Of a stretch of 64,000 bases of DNA, positions 26,625 through 35,291 are shown in pieces (within the stretch, counting starts at the first letter, position 1; every line of letters begins with the position of its first letter). This DNA comes from Azonexus sp. Lineage in GTDB: Bacteria; Pseudomonadota; Gammaproteobacteria; Burkholderiales; Rhodocyclaceae. The translations under genes were made by a program, and so were the position numbers. The notes beneath the pieces are model-generated. The model searched no databases and was not told the origin of the DNA. It saw nothing but the letters and a program-made list of their open reading frames with translations. The stretch spans positions 1 through 64,000 of the forward strand of contig JAGOBB010000013.1 of NCBI GenBank assembly GCA_017983615.1, written 5' to 3'.

Positions 26625-27709
26625 GCTTCACGGCCGTCGACCACGGCATGATGGCCCGCGCCCTGCAACTGGCCGAGCGCGGGCTGTGGACGACCGCGCC
26701 CAATCCGCGGGTCGGCTGTGTGCTGGTCAAGAATGGCGAAATCGTCGGCGAAGGTTGGCACGAAAAAGCTGGCGAGCCACATGCCGAAGTCCATGCCCTG
26801 CGCGCTGCGGGCACCAAGGCGAGGGGCGCCACCGCCTATGTGACGCTGGAACCGTGCAGCCATCATGGCCGCACGCCGCCCTGCGCCGAAGCCTTGATCG
26901 CAGCGGGGGTCTCGCGTGTCGTGGCGGCGATGAGTGACCCCAATCCACTGGTCGCCGGCAAGGGCCTCGCCTTACTACAGGCGGCCGGCATCGATACGGC
27001 GGTCGGTTTGCTGGAAAACGAGGCGCGCGAACTGAACATCGGTTTCGTGTCGCGAATGACTCGCGGCCGGCCCTGGCTGCGCCTGAAGGCAGCGGCCAGC
27101 CTGGATGGAAAGACTGCGCTGAACAACGGCGTCAGCCAGTGGATTACCGGGCCGGATGCGCGGCGCGATGGCCATGCCTGGCGGGCCCGGGCCTGCGCCA
27201 TCCTGACCGGCATCGGCACGGTGCGCGACGACGATCCGCAACTGCTGGTGCGCGATGTCGAAACGACCCGCCAGCCGCTGCGCGTGGTTGTCGACAGCCG
27301 CTTCGAGATCTCGATGACGGCGCGCATTCTGCAGAATGGCGGGGTGCTGGTGGTCGGCGCGACCGAAAATGCCGAAAAAATCCAAATGCTACGGTCGGCC
27401 GGAAATTTCGTCGAAATTCTGAAAAATCCCGCCGGCAAGGTCGATCTGAAGGCCTTGCTCGAATTGCTGGCGCAGCGCGGCATCAACGAAGTGCACGCCG
27501 AAGCTGGCTTCAAACTGAACGGGTCCTTGCTGCGCGAAGGGCTGGTCGATGAACTGCTGCTCTATCTGGCGCCCTGCCTGATCGGCCACGACGCCAGCGG
27601 TCTGTTCAACCTGCCGGAACTGACTACCCTAGACGACAGGCGCCGCCTGCAGATTCGCGATCTGCGTCAGGTCGGCGAAGATATTCGCCTGATCGCGCGT
27701 CTCCGTTAG
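26621..27709 (+). CDS. ribD: Bifunctional riboflavin deaminase/reductase RibD
   Basis: Deaminates the pyrimidine product of GTP cyclohydrolase II and then reduces it, two early steps of riboflavin synthesis. Of the 362 residues, the N-terminal deaminase has [14 protein letters not shown] near residue 50 and [18 protein letters not shown] near residue 76. The C-terminal reductase follows from about residue 145 ([20 protein letters not shown]). An exact dispersed repeat encodes QMLRSAGN near residue 258. The last 86 bp overlap the 3' end of the opposing moeB-like gene. The rest of the rib operon is not in the window. Confidence 0.95.
   Translation: MSFTAVDHGMMARALQLAERGLWTTAPNPRVGCVLVKNGEIVGEGWHEKAGEPHAEVHALRAAGTKARGATAYVTLEPCSHHGRTPPCAEALIAAGVSRVVAAMSDPNPLVAGKGLALLQAAGIDTAVGLLENEARELNIGFVSRMTRGRPWLRLKAAASLDGKTALNNGVSQWITGPDARRDGHAWRARACAILTGIGTVRDDDPQLLVRDVETTRQPLRVVVDSRFEISMTARILQNGGVLVVGATENAEKIQMLRSAGNFVEILKNPAGKVDLKALLELLAQRGINEVHAEAGFKLNGSLLREGLVDELLLYLAPCLIGHDASGLFNLPELTTLDDRRRLQIRDLRQVGEDIRLIARLR
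27386..27399 (+). repeat. Dispersed repeat, copy in ribD
   Basis: Exact ATGCTACGGTCGGC in sense orientation. It is followed by AAATTT, AAATT and AAAAA tracts at roughly 10-bp steps. Confidence 0.92.
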
Positions 27710-28451
27710 GCCCGCACACGCCGCAGCCGGCGTCCTTGCGGAAACGGATGGTGTTCCATTCCATCGACAGGGCGTCGAGCAGCAGCAGCCGCCCGGTCAG
27801 CGCTTCACCGATGCCGGCAACCACCTTCAGGGCTTCCGCTGCCTGCATGGTGCCGATGATGCCGGTCAGCGGCGCAAAGACACCCATCACCGCGCAGCGC
27901 ACCTCCTCGACATCGTTACCTTCCGGGAACAGGCAGTGATAGCACGGCGAATCGTCGCGGCTCAGGTCGTAAACGCTGATCTGCCCGTCGAAACGGATGG
28001 CCGCACCGGATACCAGCGGCTTGCGGTGGTGAACGCAGGCGCGATTGATCGCATGACGCGTCGCAAAATTGTCCGAGCAGTCGAGCACGACATCGGCGCT
28101 GGCCACCATCTCGTCCAGTGCGGCGCCGGAAAGCCGTTGCTGCAGCGGCACGATCTCGATGTCAGGATTGATCTCGGCCATCGCCTGCTGCCCGGATTTC
28201 GCCTTCGGCATGCCGACGCGCGCCTGGGTATGCATGATCTGGCGCTGCAGGTTGGTGAAATCGACCGTGTCGTCATCGACCAGCGTGATCTTTCCGATGC
28301 CGGCCGAAGCCAGGTAAAGCGCCGCCGGCGAACCGAGGCCCCCAGCCCCGATGACCAGGGCGTGCGCCGCCAACAGGCGCGTCTGGCCCTCGATGCCGAG
28401 AGCGTCGAGCAGGATGTGGCGGCTATAGCGGAGTAATTGGTCGTCGGTCAT
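27624..28451 (-). CDS. MoeB/ThiF-type sulfur-carrier adenylyltransferase
   Basis: A 275-residue E1-like enzyme that adenylates the C-terminus of a sulfur carrier (MoaD or ThiS). The nucleotide site is VIGAGGLGSPAALYLASAGI (about residues 32-51). The conserved aspartate lies in LVDDDTVDFTNLQRQ. A CSDNFATRHAINRACV segment holds the catalytic-region cysteine. Zinc CxxC pairs are CYHC (about residue 174) and CGVC near residue 247. No carrier gene is adjacent, so MoeB and ThiF cannot be told apart. About 24 extra residues follow the last CxxC, and this tail is antisense to the end of ribD. Confidence 0.9.
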   Translation of the reverse strand: MTDDQLLRYSRHILLDALGIEGQTRLLAAHALVIGAGGLGSPAALYLASAGIGKITLVDDDTVDFTNLQRQIMHTQARVGMPKAKSGQQAMAEINPDIEIVPLQQRLSGAALDEMVASADVVLDCSDNFATRHAINRACVHHRKPLVSGAAIRFDGQISVYDLSRDDSPCYHCLFPEGNDVEEVRCAVMGVFAPLTGIIGTMQAAEALKVVAGIGEALTGRLLLLDALSMEWNTIRFRKDAGCGVCGPNGDARSGEYLRRPDADRESAGGACRLG

Positions 28452-28452
28452 G

Positions 28453-28526
28453 TAGTCGGTAGATATTAGTAGCTAGTCGGTAGGTGGGTCTGTTGCTAAC
28501 AACTAGCGACTATCGACTTACAACTA
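28453..28526. repeat. TAGT-rich palindromic repeat, copy B
   Basis: Left arm GTAGTCGGTAGATATTAGTA and right arm GCTAACAACTAGCGACTAT with CTTACAACTA, around a short GTGGGTCTGTT centre that lacks the GC hairpin of copies A and C. The right edge contains the stop codon (TAG on the minus strand) of the 133-residue gene, and the left edge touches the moeB-like start region. Confidence 0.7.
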
Positions 28527-28925
28527 TTTGTATTCCCGCCACTCGGGCGGCGTGTCGTCGTGGTCGCCGTGCGGGTGATGTTCCCAGGCCTTGACGTAGG
28601 CTTCCTGCGCCGAGCGCTTGATCCGCTTTTCGGGGGCGCCGATGTTGTGCAGCTGGGTTTCTTCGACGTAGTAGATCAGCGCCCGCGTCAGCTTGGTGAA
28701 CAAGGTGTTGTCGAGGTGAAAGCCCTTGTCGATCAGATGTTCGTCAAGCTCCCGCAGCGTATGCTGCTGGAGGTCGTAGGCCACGCCAAGCGAGCGCTTC
28801 TCGTACTTGGGCTGAACCTCGACGGCCTCCAGGTGTTGCAGGTCATCGGCCGCTTCGGGCACCTGGCCCGGGGGGAACTTGGAGAATTGAATCTCCCGCT
28901 TTTTCCTGAGGTCTGTGTCGGCCAT
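28524..28925 (-). CDS. Small soluble protein of unknown function downstream of ctpA
   Basis: A 133-residue hydrophilic protein with no signal peptide or membrane segment (MADTDLRKKREIQFSKFPPG at the start, PPEWREYK at the end). It is charged and histidine-rich near the C-terminus. The second of two adjacent ATG codons (28923-28925) is preferred, 6 bp after GGGAGGG. It lies 20 bp after the ctpA stop on the same strand and may be the last gene of the envC-ctpA operon. The family is not recognised. Its stop codon is contributed by palindromic repeat B. Confidence 0.65.
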   Translation of the reverse strand: MADTDLRKKREIQFSKFPPGQVPEAADDLQHLEAVEVQPKYEKRSLGVAYDLQQHTLRELDEHLIDKGFHLDNTLFTKLTRALIYYVEETQLHNIGAPEKRIKRSAQEAYVKAWEHHPHGDHDDTPPEWREYK

Positions 28926-28945
28926 CATCCCTCCCGATCAATGAA

Positions 28946-30370
28946 CTATTGCGCTTTATTCTGCATGATCTGCAGACCCTTGAGAAGATTCAGCGCCTGC
29001 TGGAACTGGTAGTCGGCCTTGCTGGCATATTCCAGGCGTTGCGGCAGGTCATCTTCTCCTTCTTCCTTGCCATTCTTTTCCTTGCCGGGTTTGGCCGGCG
29101 TCTTGGTCTGCGGCTTGGCGTCGGGTTTCGCAGCATCCTTGCCGGCAGCTTCCTTTTCGCGGTCGTTGTTCAGGTGGCGGTCAAGGTCCGCTTCACGGAC
29201 GCGCATGGCGGCGCCGTTCCCGTTCGGTGTTTCCTCGACGACGATGTCCGGCGTGATGCCCTTGGCCTGGATCGAACGACCTTCCGGCGTGTAGTAGCGG
29301 GCCGTGGTCAGCTTGATGGCAGTGTTGCCGGGCAGCGGCAGGACGGATTGGACCGAACCCTTGCCGAAGGTCTGCGTACCGACGACGATGGCGCGCTTGT
29401 GATCCTGCAGGGCGCCGGCGACGATCTCGGAGGCCGAAGCGGAGCCGCCATTGACCAGGACGATCATAGGTACTTTCCGGATTTCCGGCGGCAGCGTCTT
29501 CAATGGGTCTTCCTTGCTGCCGCGGAGGTAGTCCTGCGGGCGTGCCTTGAATTCCTGCTTGGCATCCTCGGTGCGACCGTCGGTCGACACGACCTTGACC
29601 TCCGGCGGCAGGAAGGCAGCCGAAACGCCGATGGCGCCGTTGAGCAGGCCGCCCGGGTCGTTGCGGAGGTCAAGCACCAACCCCTGCAGTTTGCCCTCCT
29701 TGTATAGTCCGGAGAGATGCTTGGCCAGTTCGGCGATGGTGTTTTCCTGGAACTGCGTAATGCGGACCCAGCCGTAACCCGGTTCGACCAGCTTGGACTT
29801 GACGCTCTGTACCTTGATCACTTCGCGGATCAGGGTCAGTTCGATCGGTTTGGTTTCGCCCTTGCGGATTATCGACAGCTTGATCGGCGTCTTCGGTTTG
29901 CCGCGCATCTTCTTGACGGCTTCCGAGAGGGTCAGGCCCTTGACCGGTGTGTCGTCGAGCTTGAAGATCAGGTCGCCGGCCTTGACGCCTGCCTTGAAGG
30001 CTGGCGTGTCCTCGATCGGGGAAATAACTTTGACCAATCCGTCTTCCATGCCGACTTCGATGCCCAGTCCGCCGAATTCGCCCTGGGTGCCGACCTGCAG
30101 ATCCTTGAACGCATCGGCGTCGAGGTAGGTCGAGTGAGGGTCGAGGTTGGAGAGCATGCCGGAGATGGCATTGGTGATCATCTTCTTGTCTTCGACCGGC
30201 TCGACATAGCCCTGTTTGATCGCGCTGTACACTTCGGCGAAGGTGCGCAGTTCGTCGATGGGCAGCCCGGGTTTGACTTCCTTGTCGGCCATCGCCGGGA
30301 AGTTGAGGCTGATGAGAGCGCCAGCGACGAACGCGCCGACGGTCAAACTGATGGTTTTCGTTTTGCTCAT
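28946..30370 (-). CDS. ctpA: Carboxyl-terminal processing protease CtpA (S41)
   Basis: A periplasmic or membrane-anchored serine protease of 474 residues. The order is an N-terminal hydrophobic anchor (TISLTVGAFVAGALISLNFP), a PDZ domain (about residues 85-165, with EFGGLGIEVGMEDGLVKVIS) and the S41 core with Ser/Lys catalytic residues. That core reads VNGGSASASEIVAGALQDHK, then VVGTQTFGKGSVQ. A low-complexity K/P/D-rich linker follows, before a short helical tail. ATG at 30370 overlaps the envC stop (ATGA). CtpA-type proteases commonly control cell-wall hydrolases, and the coupling to envC fits that. Confidence 0.95.
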   Translation of the reverse strand: MSKTKTISLTVGAFVAGALISLNFPAMADKEVKPGLPIDELRTFAEVYSAIKQGYVEPVEDKKMITNAISGMLSNLDPHSTYLDADAFKDLQVGTQGEFGGLGIEVGMEDGLVKVISPIEDTPAFKAGVKAGDLIFKLDDTPVKGLTLSEAVKKMRGKPKTPIKLSIIRKGETKPIELTLIREVIKVQSVKSKLVEPGYGWVRITQFQENTIAELAKHLSGLYKEGKLQGLVLDLRNDPGGLLNGAIGVSAAFLPPEVKVVSTDGRTEDAKQEFKARPQDYLRGSKEDPLKTLPPEIRKVPMIVLVNGGSASASEIVAGALQDHKRAIVVGTQTFGKGSVQSVLPLPGNTAIKLTTARYYTPEGRSIQAKGITPDIVVEETPNGNGAAMRVREADLDRHLNNDREKEAAGKDAAKPDAKPQTKTPAKPGKEKNGKEEGEDDLPQRLEYASKADYQFQQALNLLKGLQIMQNKAQ

Positions 30371-31773
30371 TTCAAGCTTGCCCATTTCATCGGGTCGATC
30401 GGTTGCCCTTGGTGGCGGAGTTCAAAGTATAAACCGGATTCCGGATTGCCCCCGCTGTTGCCGACAGTCGCTACCGTTTCGCCGCCCTTGACGGCCTGGC
30501 CGACCTGTTTGAGCAGGGAATCGTTGTTGCCGTAGATCGATAGATAGGCATTGCCGTGGTCGACGATCAGTAAATTGCCGAAGCCGCGCATCCACTCCGA
30601 GAAGACGACGCGACCACCGGCGATGGCCTTGACCTCGCTGCCAGAGGCGGCCTTGATAAAGAGACCTCGCCAGGTGCCGCCACCGTCGCGTGGCGCGCCG
30701 AAGCGGCCGGAAACGGCACCGCGCACTGGCAGGCGCAGGCTGCCGCGCTGGCGGGCGAAGCTGCCGTCGCTGGGGGCCGGCTCATAGCGATTTTCCGCCT
30801 CGGCCTGGCGCGGTCGCGATGGTTCTGGCGCCGTGGCCTGTCGGGTGGGTTCCTTTTCCTCGCCGGCCGGCGGGCGCTTTTCCCTCTGGCGGGCCGCGGC
30901 AGCGGCCTTCGCTTCGGCCATGCGTGCGGCCTCGGCGGCGCGAGCGGCTTGTGCCGCCTGGGCGGCAAGAATCTTCGACAGACGGTCGATCAGGTTGGTC
31001 AGTCGTTTTTCGTTCTGCTGCAGGTTGCCGATTTCCTTGCGTTGAGCCTTGACCTTGCTGGACAGCTCGGCAAACAGTGCCTTGCGCTCCTCGCGCTGCT
31101 TTTGCAGGTCGGCATGGCGTTTCTGTTGTTCCGCCTCGACTTCGGCCAGTTCGGCGCTGCGTTCCTTGGCGTCGGCGGCGAGGGCCTTCTTGCGGTCAAG
31201 CGTCGCAGCGATTTCGCCCATCAGTTCGGCACGCGTCAGGGCAATGGCCGACAGGTAATGCAGGTCGCGGGCAATTTGGTTCGGGTCGTCGCCGTTGAGC
31301 AGCAATTGCAGCGAATCCGGCGTGCCCCGCAGGTATTGCTTGTAGAGCAGCCTTTCCAGTTGCGACTGTTGCTGGCCGAGCGTGACGCCGAGTTCCTGCG
31401 ACTGCTGTTCGAGGTTGCGGAGTTTTTTTTGCAAATGGGTGCGCTGTTCGTTAAGCTCGTTGAGTTCCCGTTGCAGTCGGGAAATCTGGCGCTCGGACTC
31501 GCGCAAGCGGTCGCCAGCGTCAGCCTTGTTTTCCTCACTGGCCGACAATTCCTTGCGTAGCCCGTCGATTTTGCTGCGTAGCTCGCCGAGATCGGCCTGT
31601 TTTTCGGCGATCTCCGGCGCGGCAACTTCCGGGGCAGGTTTTTTTTCGGCGACCGGGCGCTTGGCTTCGGCCGGCGGGGCGCCAAGGAAAACGGCAGCAA
31701 TCAGCGCTGCCGTCAGCCTTTTGCCTGCGCGCAGTGAGCGGCGCCCGCCGGGAAAGAATGTGCCAAGGGTCAT
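30367..31773 (-). CDS. envC: EnvC-like murein hydrolase activator
   Basis: A 468-residue exported protein. A signal peptide (RLTAALIAAVFLGAPPAEA) is followed by a long coiled coil (about residues 50-260), an A/R/E/K-rich linker and a C-terminal LytM (M23) domain. The metal ligands of active M23 enzymes are missing: the HxxxD position reads GLFIKAASG, and IYGNND stands where a histidine is expected. This is as in EnvC, which activates amidases instead of cutting peptidoglycan itself. ATG at 31773 (MTLGTFFPGG) is preferred to an upstream ATG at 31827. It is coupled to ctpA and divergent from the ArsR gene. Confidence 0.88.
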   Translation of the reverse strand: MTLGTFFPGGRRSLRAGKRLTAALIAAVFLGAPPAEAKRPVAEKKPAPEVAAPEIAEKQADLGELRSKIDGLRKELSASEENKADAGDRLRESERQISRLQRELNELNEQRTHLQKKLRNLEQQSQELGVTLGQQQSQLERLLYKQYLRGTPDSLQLLLNGDDPNQIARDLHYLSAIALTRAELMGEIAATLDRKKALAADAKERSAELAEVEAEQQKRHADLQKQREERKALFAELSSKVKAQRKEIGNLQQNEKRLTNLIDRLSKILAAQAAQAARAAEAARMAEAKAAAAARQREKRPPAGEEKEPTRQATAPEPSRPRQAEAENRYEPAPSDGSFARQRGSLRLPVRGAVSGRFGAPRDGGGTWRGLFIKAASGSEVKAIAGGRVVFSEWMRGFGNLLIVDHGNAYLSIYGNNDSLLKQVGQAVKGGETVATVGNSGGNPESGLYFELRHQGQPIDPMKWASLK

Positions 31774-31849
31774 CGCAGGTTGATTTCGGTTAAGCGAAAC
31801 GCAAATCGCTATTTTATAATGCGCCATTCATCGATAACGAGGTTTTATC

Positions 31850-32167
31850 TTGGAAACACCTTCCTTCAGCCTGATCGACAAGCAGGAGCACATCGAGTTG
31901 GCTGCTCGTGCGCTGAAATCCATCGCGCATCCATTGCGTCTGAAAATCCTCTGCGTGCTCGGCGAGCAGGAAGCCTGCGTGCAGGAGATCGTCGATGCAG
32001 TGGGAACCTCGCAGAGCAACATTTCCCAGCACCTGGCCATCCTCCGCGAGAAAGGCGTGCTGGTCACCCGCAAGGATGCCAATCGCGTTTTCTATCGCGT
32101 CGGCGACCAGCGCACGCTGCAACTGGTCAGCATGATGCGCGAAGTGTTCTGCGGCACGGAGGCGTAA
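31850..32167 (+). CDS. ArsR-family regulator, probable persulfide/sulfide sensor
   Basis: A 105-residue winged-helix repressor (HTH around VQEIVDAVGTSQSNISQHLA). Cysteines 35 (in KILCVL) and 101 (in REVFCGTE) are 66 residues apart. That is the same spacing as the sensing pairs of SqrR (41/107) and BigR (42/108), and the local context is alike. No CxC metal site typical of arsenic or cadmium sensors is present. The start is TTG at 31850 with GAGG 7 bp upstream and TATAAT at 31815-31820. The rhodanese follows after 3 bp, so an operon responding to reactive sulfur is likely. The sensing role is inferred. Confidence 0.85.
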   Translation: METPSFSLIDKQEHIELAARALKSIAHPLRLKILCVLGEQEACVQEIVDAVGTSQSNISQHLAILREKGVLVTRKDANRVFYRVGDQRTLQLVSMMREVFCGTEA

Positions 32168-32170
32168 GCG

Positions 32171-32596
32171 ATGCCGATGGAATTCATCAACCAGAATGTC
32201 CTGCTCATCGCGTTGGTTGTCGTCAGCGGTCTGTCGCTGCTTTGGCCGGCATTTGCCCGTCCCTCTGGCAATGGTGTCAATCCGGGCGAGGCGACGCTGC
32301 TGATTAATCGTGAGGACGCGCATATTGTCGATGTGCGCGAGCCGGACGAATATGCTGCCGGGCATTTGCCGGAAGCGAAGAATATTCCCGTCGCCAAGTT
32401 GGCCGAACGGATCGGCGAACTTGAAAAATTCAAGGACAAGCCGATCATCGTCTGCTGCGCCTCCGGCATGCGCTCGAACAAGGCTTGCGCCGAGTTGAAG
32501 AAGCAGGGCTTCGAAAAGCTGTTCAATCTGACGGGTGGTATCGATGCCTGGGTAGGCGCTGGTTATCCGGTCAAGAAAGGCAGCAAGGCCAAATGA
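32171..32596 (+). CDS. Membrane-anchored rhodanese
   Basis: A 141-residue protein. The N-terminal hydrophobic segment (VLLIALVVVSGLSLLWPAFA) is followed by a single rhodanese domain with HIVDVREPDEYAAGHLPEA and the active-site loop CCASGMRSNKA, whose second cysteine is the expected persulfide carrier. It should transfer or detoxify sulfane sulfur at the membrane. It overlaps the glutaredoxin start by 4 bp and follows the ArsR gene, forming a compact three-gene unit. Confidence 0.93.
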   Translation: MPMEFINQNVLLIALVVVSGLSLLWPAFARPSGNGVNPGEATLLINREDAHIVDVREPDEYAAGHLPEAKNIPVAKLAERIGELEKFKDKPIIVCCASGMRSNKACAELKKQGFEKLFNLTGGIDAWVGAGYPVKKGSKAK

Positions 32597-32853
32597 GCGC
32601 TCGTGTGCTGATGTACACGACGGCGGTTTGTCCGTATTGCGTGCGCGCCAAGCAGTTGCTGAAGGCGCGTGGCGTGAGCGAAATCGAGGAAGTCCGGGTC
32701 GACCTCGACCCGGAGCGGCGCGATGAAATGATGCTGAAAACCCAGCGGCGTACTGTGCCGCAAATCTTCATCGGCGAAACCCATGTGGGTGGCTGTGACG
32801 ATCTTCATGCACTCGATGCGGCCGGCCGCCTGATGCCGCTGCTCGAAGGCTGA
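32593..32853 (+). CDS. grxC: Glutaredoxin (GrxC type)
   Basis: An 86-residue class I glutaredoxin. The redox motif CPYC lies in MYTTAVCPYCVRAKQLL, followed by RRTVPQIFIGETHVGGCDDL, the glutathione-binding cis-proline and GGCDD signature. ATG at 32593 overlaps the rhodanese stop. It is followed by secB after 37 bp; a grxC-secB-gpsA order is common in proteobacteria, so membership in the sulfur unit may be partly ancestral gene order. Confidence 0.95.
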   Translation: MSARVLMYTTAVCPYCVRAKQLLKARGVSEIEEVRVDLDPERRDEMMLKTQRRTVPQIFIGETHVGGCDDLHALDAAGRLMPLLEG

Positions 32854-32890
32854 CCTGAAACGATTCAACCTCTGAAAGAAAACCAAAACC

Positions 32891-33349
32891 ATGGAACAAA
32901 ACGTACAACCCGTCTTCGGTATCGAAAAGCTCTACGTCAAGGACCTGTCGCTTGAAGTGCCGAATGCGCCGGAAATCTTCCTCGAGCGCGAGGCCCCGCA
33001 GATCAACATCCAGCTCAATACCAGCGGCCGTGGCGTCGGCGAGGGTGTATACGAAGTCGTGCTGACCATCACTGTGACGGCCAAGGTGGGCGAAAAGACG
33101 GTTTTCCTGGTCGAAGTCGGTCAGGCCGGTATCTTCCGCATCCAGAACGTGCCGGAAGACCAGATGGAGCCATTGATTGCCGTCGCCTGCCCGAACATCC
33201 TGTTCCCGTATGCCCGCGAAGCAGTGTCGGATGCTGTTACGCGTGCCGGCTTCCAGCCCATCGTGCTGCAGCCGGTCAATTTCGAAGGCATGTATATGCA
33301 GCGCCTGCAGGAACAGGCTGGCGCTCCGGCTGAAGCCTCCATCCAGTAA
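32891..33349 (+). CDS. secB: Protein export chaperone SecB
   Basis: Holds precursor proteins unfolded and delivers them to SecA. The 152-residue protein shows IEKLYVKDLSLEVPNAPEIF near the N-terminus, INIQLNTSGR and the conserved CPNILFPYAREAVSDAVTRA (about residues 99-118). It is followed by a signal-bearing SH3 protein and gpsA in the same direction. Confidence 0.97.
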   Translation: MEQNVQPVFGIEKLYVKDLSLEVPNAPEIFLEREAPQINIQLNTSGRGVGEGVYEVVLTITVTAKVGEKTVFLVEVGQAGIFRIQNVPEDQMEPLIAVACPNILFPYAREAVSDAVTRAGFQPIVLQPVNFEGMYMQRLQEQAGAPAEASIQ

Positions 33350-33359
33350 CGTGGCCAAT

Positions 33360-33800
33360 ATGTGGCGTCGCGCTCTGCTCGCCTTGTCGTTGGTCGGCGC
33401 TGCCGGTGCTGCGCTGGCCATCGACTATCGCTCGGTCAATGTGCCGGCGGCCATCCTTTACGATGCGCCGTCGCAGGCCGGCAAGAAGCTTTACCTGATC
33501 AAGGCGCAGACGCCGGTTGAAGTTGTTGTCAGGCTTGAAGGCTGGTTCAAGGTGCGGGATGCGGAGGGGACGCTCGCCTGGATCGAGGCGCGCCAACTTG
33601 CCGAGCGGCGGACCCTGGTCGTGACCGCGCCGATTGCGGAAATCCGCCAGTCCGACAAGCCGGAAGCACTGGTCGTCGCCGAATTGGAAAAATGGGTGGC
33701 GGTGGAGTTTGTCGAGCCGGCTTCGCCTGGCTGGGCCAAAGTCCGCCATCGCGATGGTGCGACCGGCTATATCCGCGCGACGCAGGTCTGGGGTTTATGA
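33360..33800 (+). CDS. Exported bacterial SH3-domain protein
   Basis: A 146-residue protein with a signal peptide ([20 protein letters not shown]) and two SH3-like repeats. The first has [21 protein letters not shown] with [20 protein letters not shown]; the second has [20 protein letters not shown] with [20 protein letters not shown]. Such domains often bind peptidoglycan peptides. ATG at 33360 was chosen; a GTG at 33351 is also possible. Its stop overlaps the gpsA start (ATGA). Confidence 0.85.
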   Translation: MWRRALLALSLVGAAGAALAIDYRSVNVPAAILYDAPSQAGKKLYLIKAQTPVEVVVRLEGWFKVRDAEGTLAWIEARQLAERRTLVVTAPIAEIRQSDKPEALVVAELEKWVAVEFVEPASPGWAKVRHRDGATGYIRATQVWGL

Positions 33801-34786
33801 AGATAACGCTGCTTGGGGCGGGCGCCTGGGGAACCGCGCTCGCCATCGCCTTTGCCGGAAAACATGAGGTGACGCTGTGGTCCCGCGAGGAGGATGTCGC
33901 GGCTGATCTGCAAGCGACGCGCGAAAACCACCGTTTTTTCCCGGGTTACCGGTTGCCTGCATCGGTTCGGGTATCGACCGATTTCGCCGGGGCGGTCGCC
34001 GGGGCCGATCTGTTGATCGTGGCGACACCGATTGCCGGCCTGCGGCCGACGGTGGAGCACTTGAAAGCCTTGAATTGCCGCTTGCCGGTGCTCTGGGTGT
34101 GCAAGGGCTTCGAGGCGGGCAGCGGCCGTTTGCCGCATCAAGTTGTGACTGATGTCCTCGGATCGCAGACCATTTGCGGTGCCCTGTCCGGGCCGAGTTT
34201 TGCCGAGGAAGTGGCGGCCGGGCAGCCGACCGCTGTTTCACTGGCGGCCAACGATGCGGTTTTCGCTCGTGAGGCGGCACGGCAGTTGCACACGACTCGC
34301 CTGCGTATTTACGCCAATAATGACCTGGTCGGCGTCGAGGTGGGCGGTGCCGTCAAGAACGTGCTGGCCATCGCCACCGGCGTTTGCGACGGTCTCGGCC
34401 TTGGCCTGAATTCACGGGCAGCGCTGATGACGCGCGGCCTGGCCGAAATTGCCCGTCTTGGCATCGCTCTCGGTGCGCAGCGCGAGACCTTCATGGGGCT
34501 GGCCGGCATGGGCGACCTGATTCTGACTTGCACCGGCGATCTGTCGCGCAATCGTCGCGTCGGGTTGGCTCTGGCCCAGAGCAAGTCGCTGCCGCAGATT
34601 CTCGAAGAACTCGGCCATGTCGCGGAGGGTGTCTATACCGCCCGCGAGGTTGATCAACTGGCGGGCAAACTTGGTGTCGAGATGCCGATCAGTTCAGCCG
34701 TGGCAGCCGTGCTTGATGGCCGGATGTCGGCAGTGCAGGCTGTTGAGCAGTTGATGGCCCGCGACCCCAAGGAAGAGCTCGCTTAA
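33797..34786 (+). CDS. gpsA: Glycerol-3-phosphate dehydrogenase [NAD(P)+]
   Basis: Makes sn-glycerol 3-phosphate for phospholipid synthesis. The 329-residue protein has the nucleotide motif [17 protein letters not shown] at the N-terminus, [20 protein letters not shown], and the catalytic lysine in [20 protein letters not shown] near residue 187. It starts inside the stop of the SH3 gene. Its stop interlocks with the stop of the convergent trmL. Confidence 0.97.
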   Translation: MKITLLGAGAWGTALAIAFAGKHEVTLWSREEDVAADLQATRENHRFFPGYRLPASVRVSTDFAGAVAGADLLIVATPIAGLRPTVEHLKALNCRLPVLWVCKGFEAGSGRLPHQVVTDVLGSQTICGALSGPSFAEEVAAGQPTAVSLAANDAVFAREAARQLHTTRLRIYANNDLVGVEVGGAVKNVLAIATGVCDGLGLGLNSRAALMTRGLAEIARLGIALGAQRETFMGLAGMGDLILTCTGDLSRNRRVGLALAQSKSLPQILEELGHVAEGVYTAREVDQLAGKLGVEMPISSAVAAVLDGRMSAVQAVEQLMARDPKEELA

Positions 34787-35247
34787 ACGGATCCCGGGAA
34801 GCCGGCCTGGCGCCAGGCTTCAAAAACGGTGACGGCGGCAGCGTTGGACAGGTTGAGGCTGCGCTGCCCCGGCAGCATGGGCAGGCGCAGTCGACGGTCC
34901 GGGGCGAATTCCTCGCGGATTTCGGGCGGCAGGCCGCTGGTTTCGCAGCCGAAGACGAAGACATCGTTTTCCTGCAGCGTCGTTTCGTACAGATTGGCCG
35001 ATCCCCGGGTCGTCATCGCGAACAGACGTCGTCCGGCCAGCGCCGCCTTGCAGGCGGCCCAGTCGGCGTGACGGACGACACGGGCGTACTCGTGATAATC
35101 CAGTCCCGCCCGCCGCAGATTCTTGTCGCTGAGGTCGAAGCCGAGGGGTTCGACCAGATGCAGCTCGGCGCCAGTATTGGCGCACATGCGGATGATATTG
35201 CCCGTATTGGGCGGGATTTCCGGCTGGTAGAGAACGACGGCGAACAC
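34783..35247 (-). CDS. trmL: tRNA (cytidine/uridine-34 2'-O-)-methyltransferase TrmL
   Basis: Methylates the wobble ribose of certain leucine tRNAs. It is a 154-residue single-domain SPOUT enzyme: [20 protein letters not shown] at the N-terminus, [14 protein letters not shown] in the middle and [20 protein letters not shown] in the knotted region. The start is GTG at 35245-35247. It converges on gpsA with a 4-bp overlap of the stops. Confidence 0.95.
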   Translation of the reverse strand: MFAVVLYQPEIPPNTGNIIRMCANTGAELHLVEPLGFDLSDKNLRRAGLDYHEYARVVRHADWAACKAALAGRRLFAMTTRGSANLYETTLQENDVFVFGCETSGLPPEIREEFAPDRRLRLPMLPGQRSLNLSNAAAVTVFEAWRQAGFPGSV

Positions 35248-35291
35248 GCGACTGGTTTCCTGCGATCAAAGGTGCGGATTAGATCACGGAA

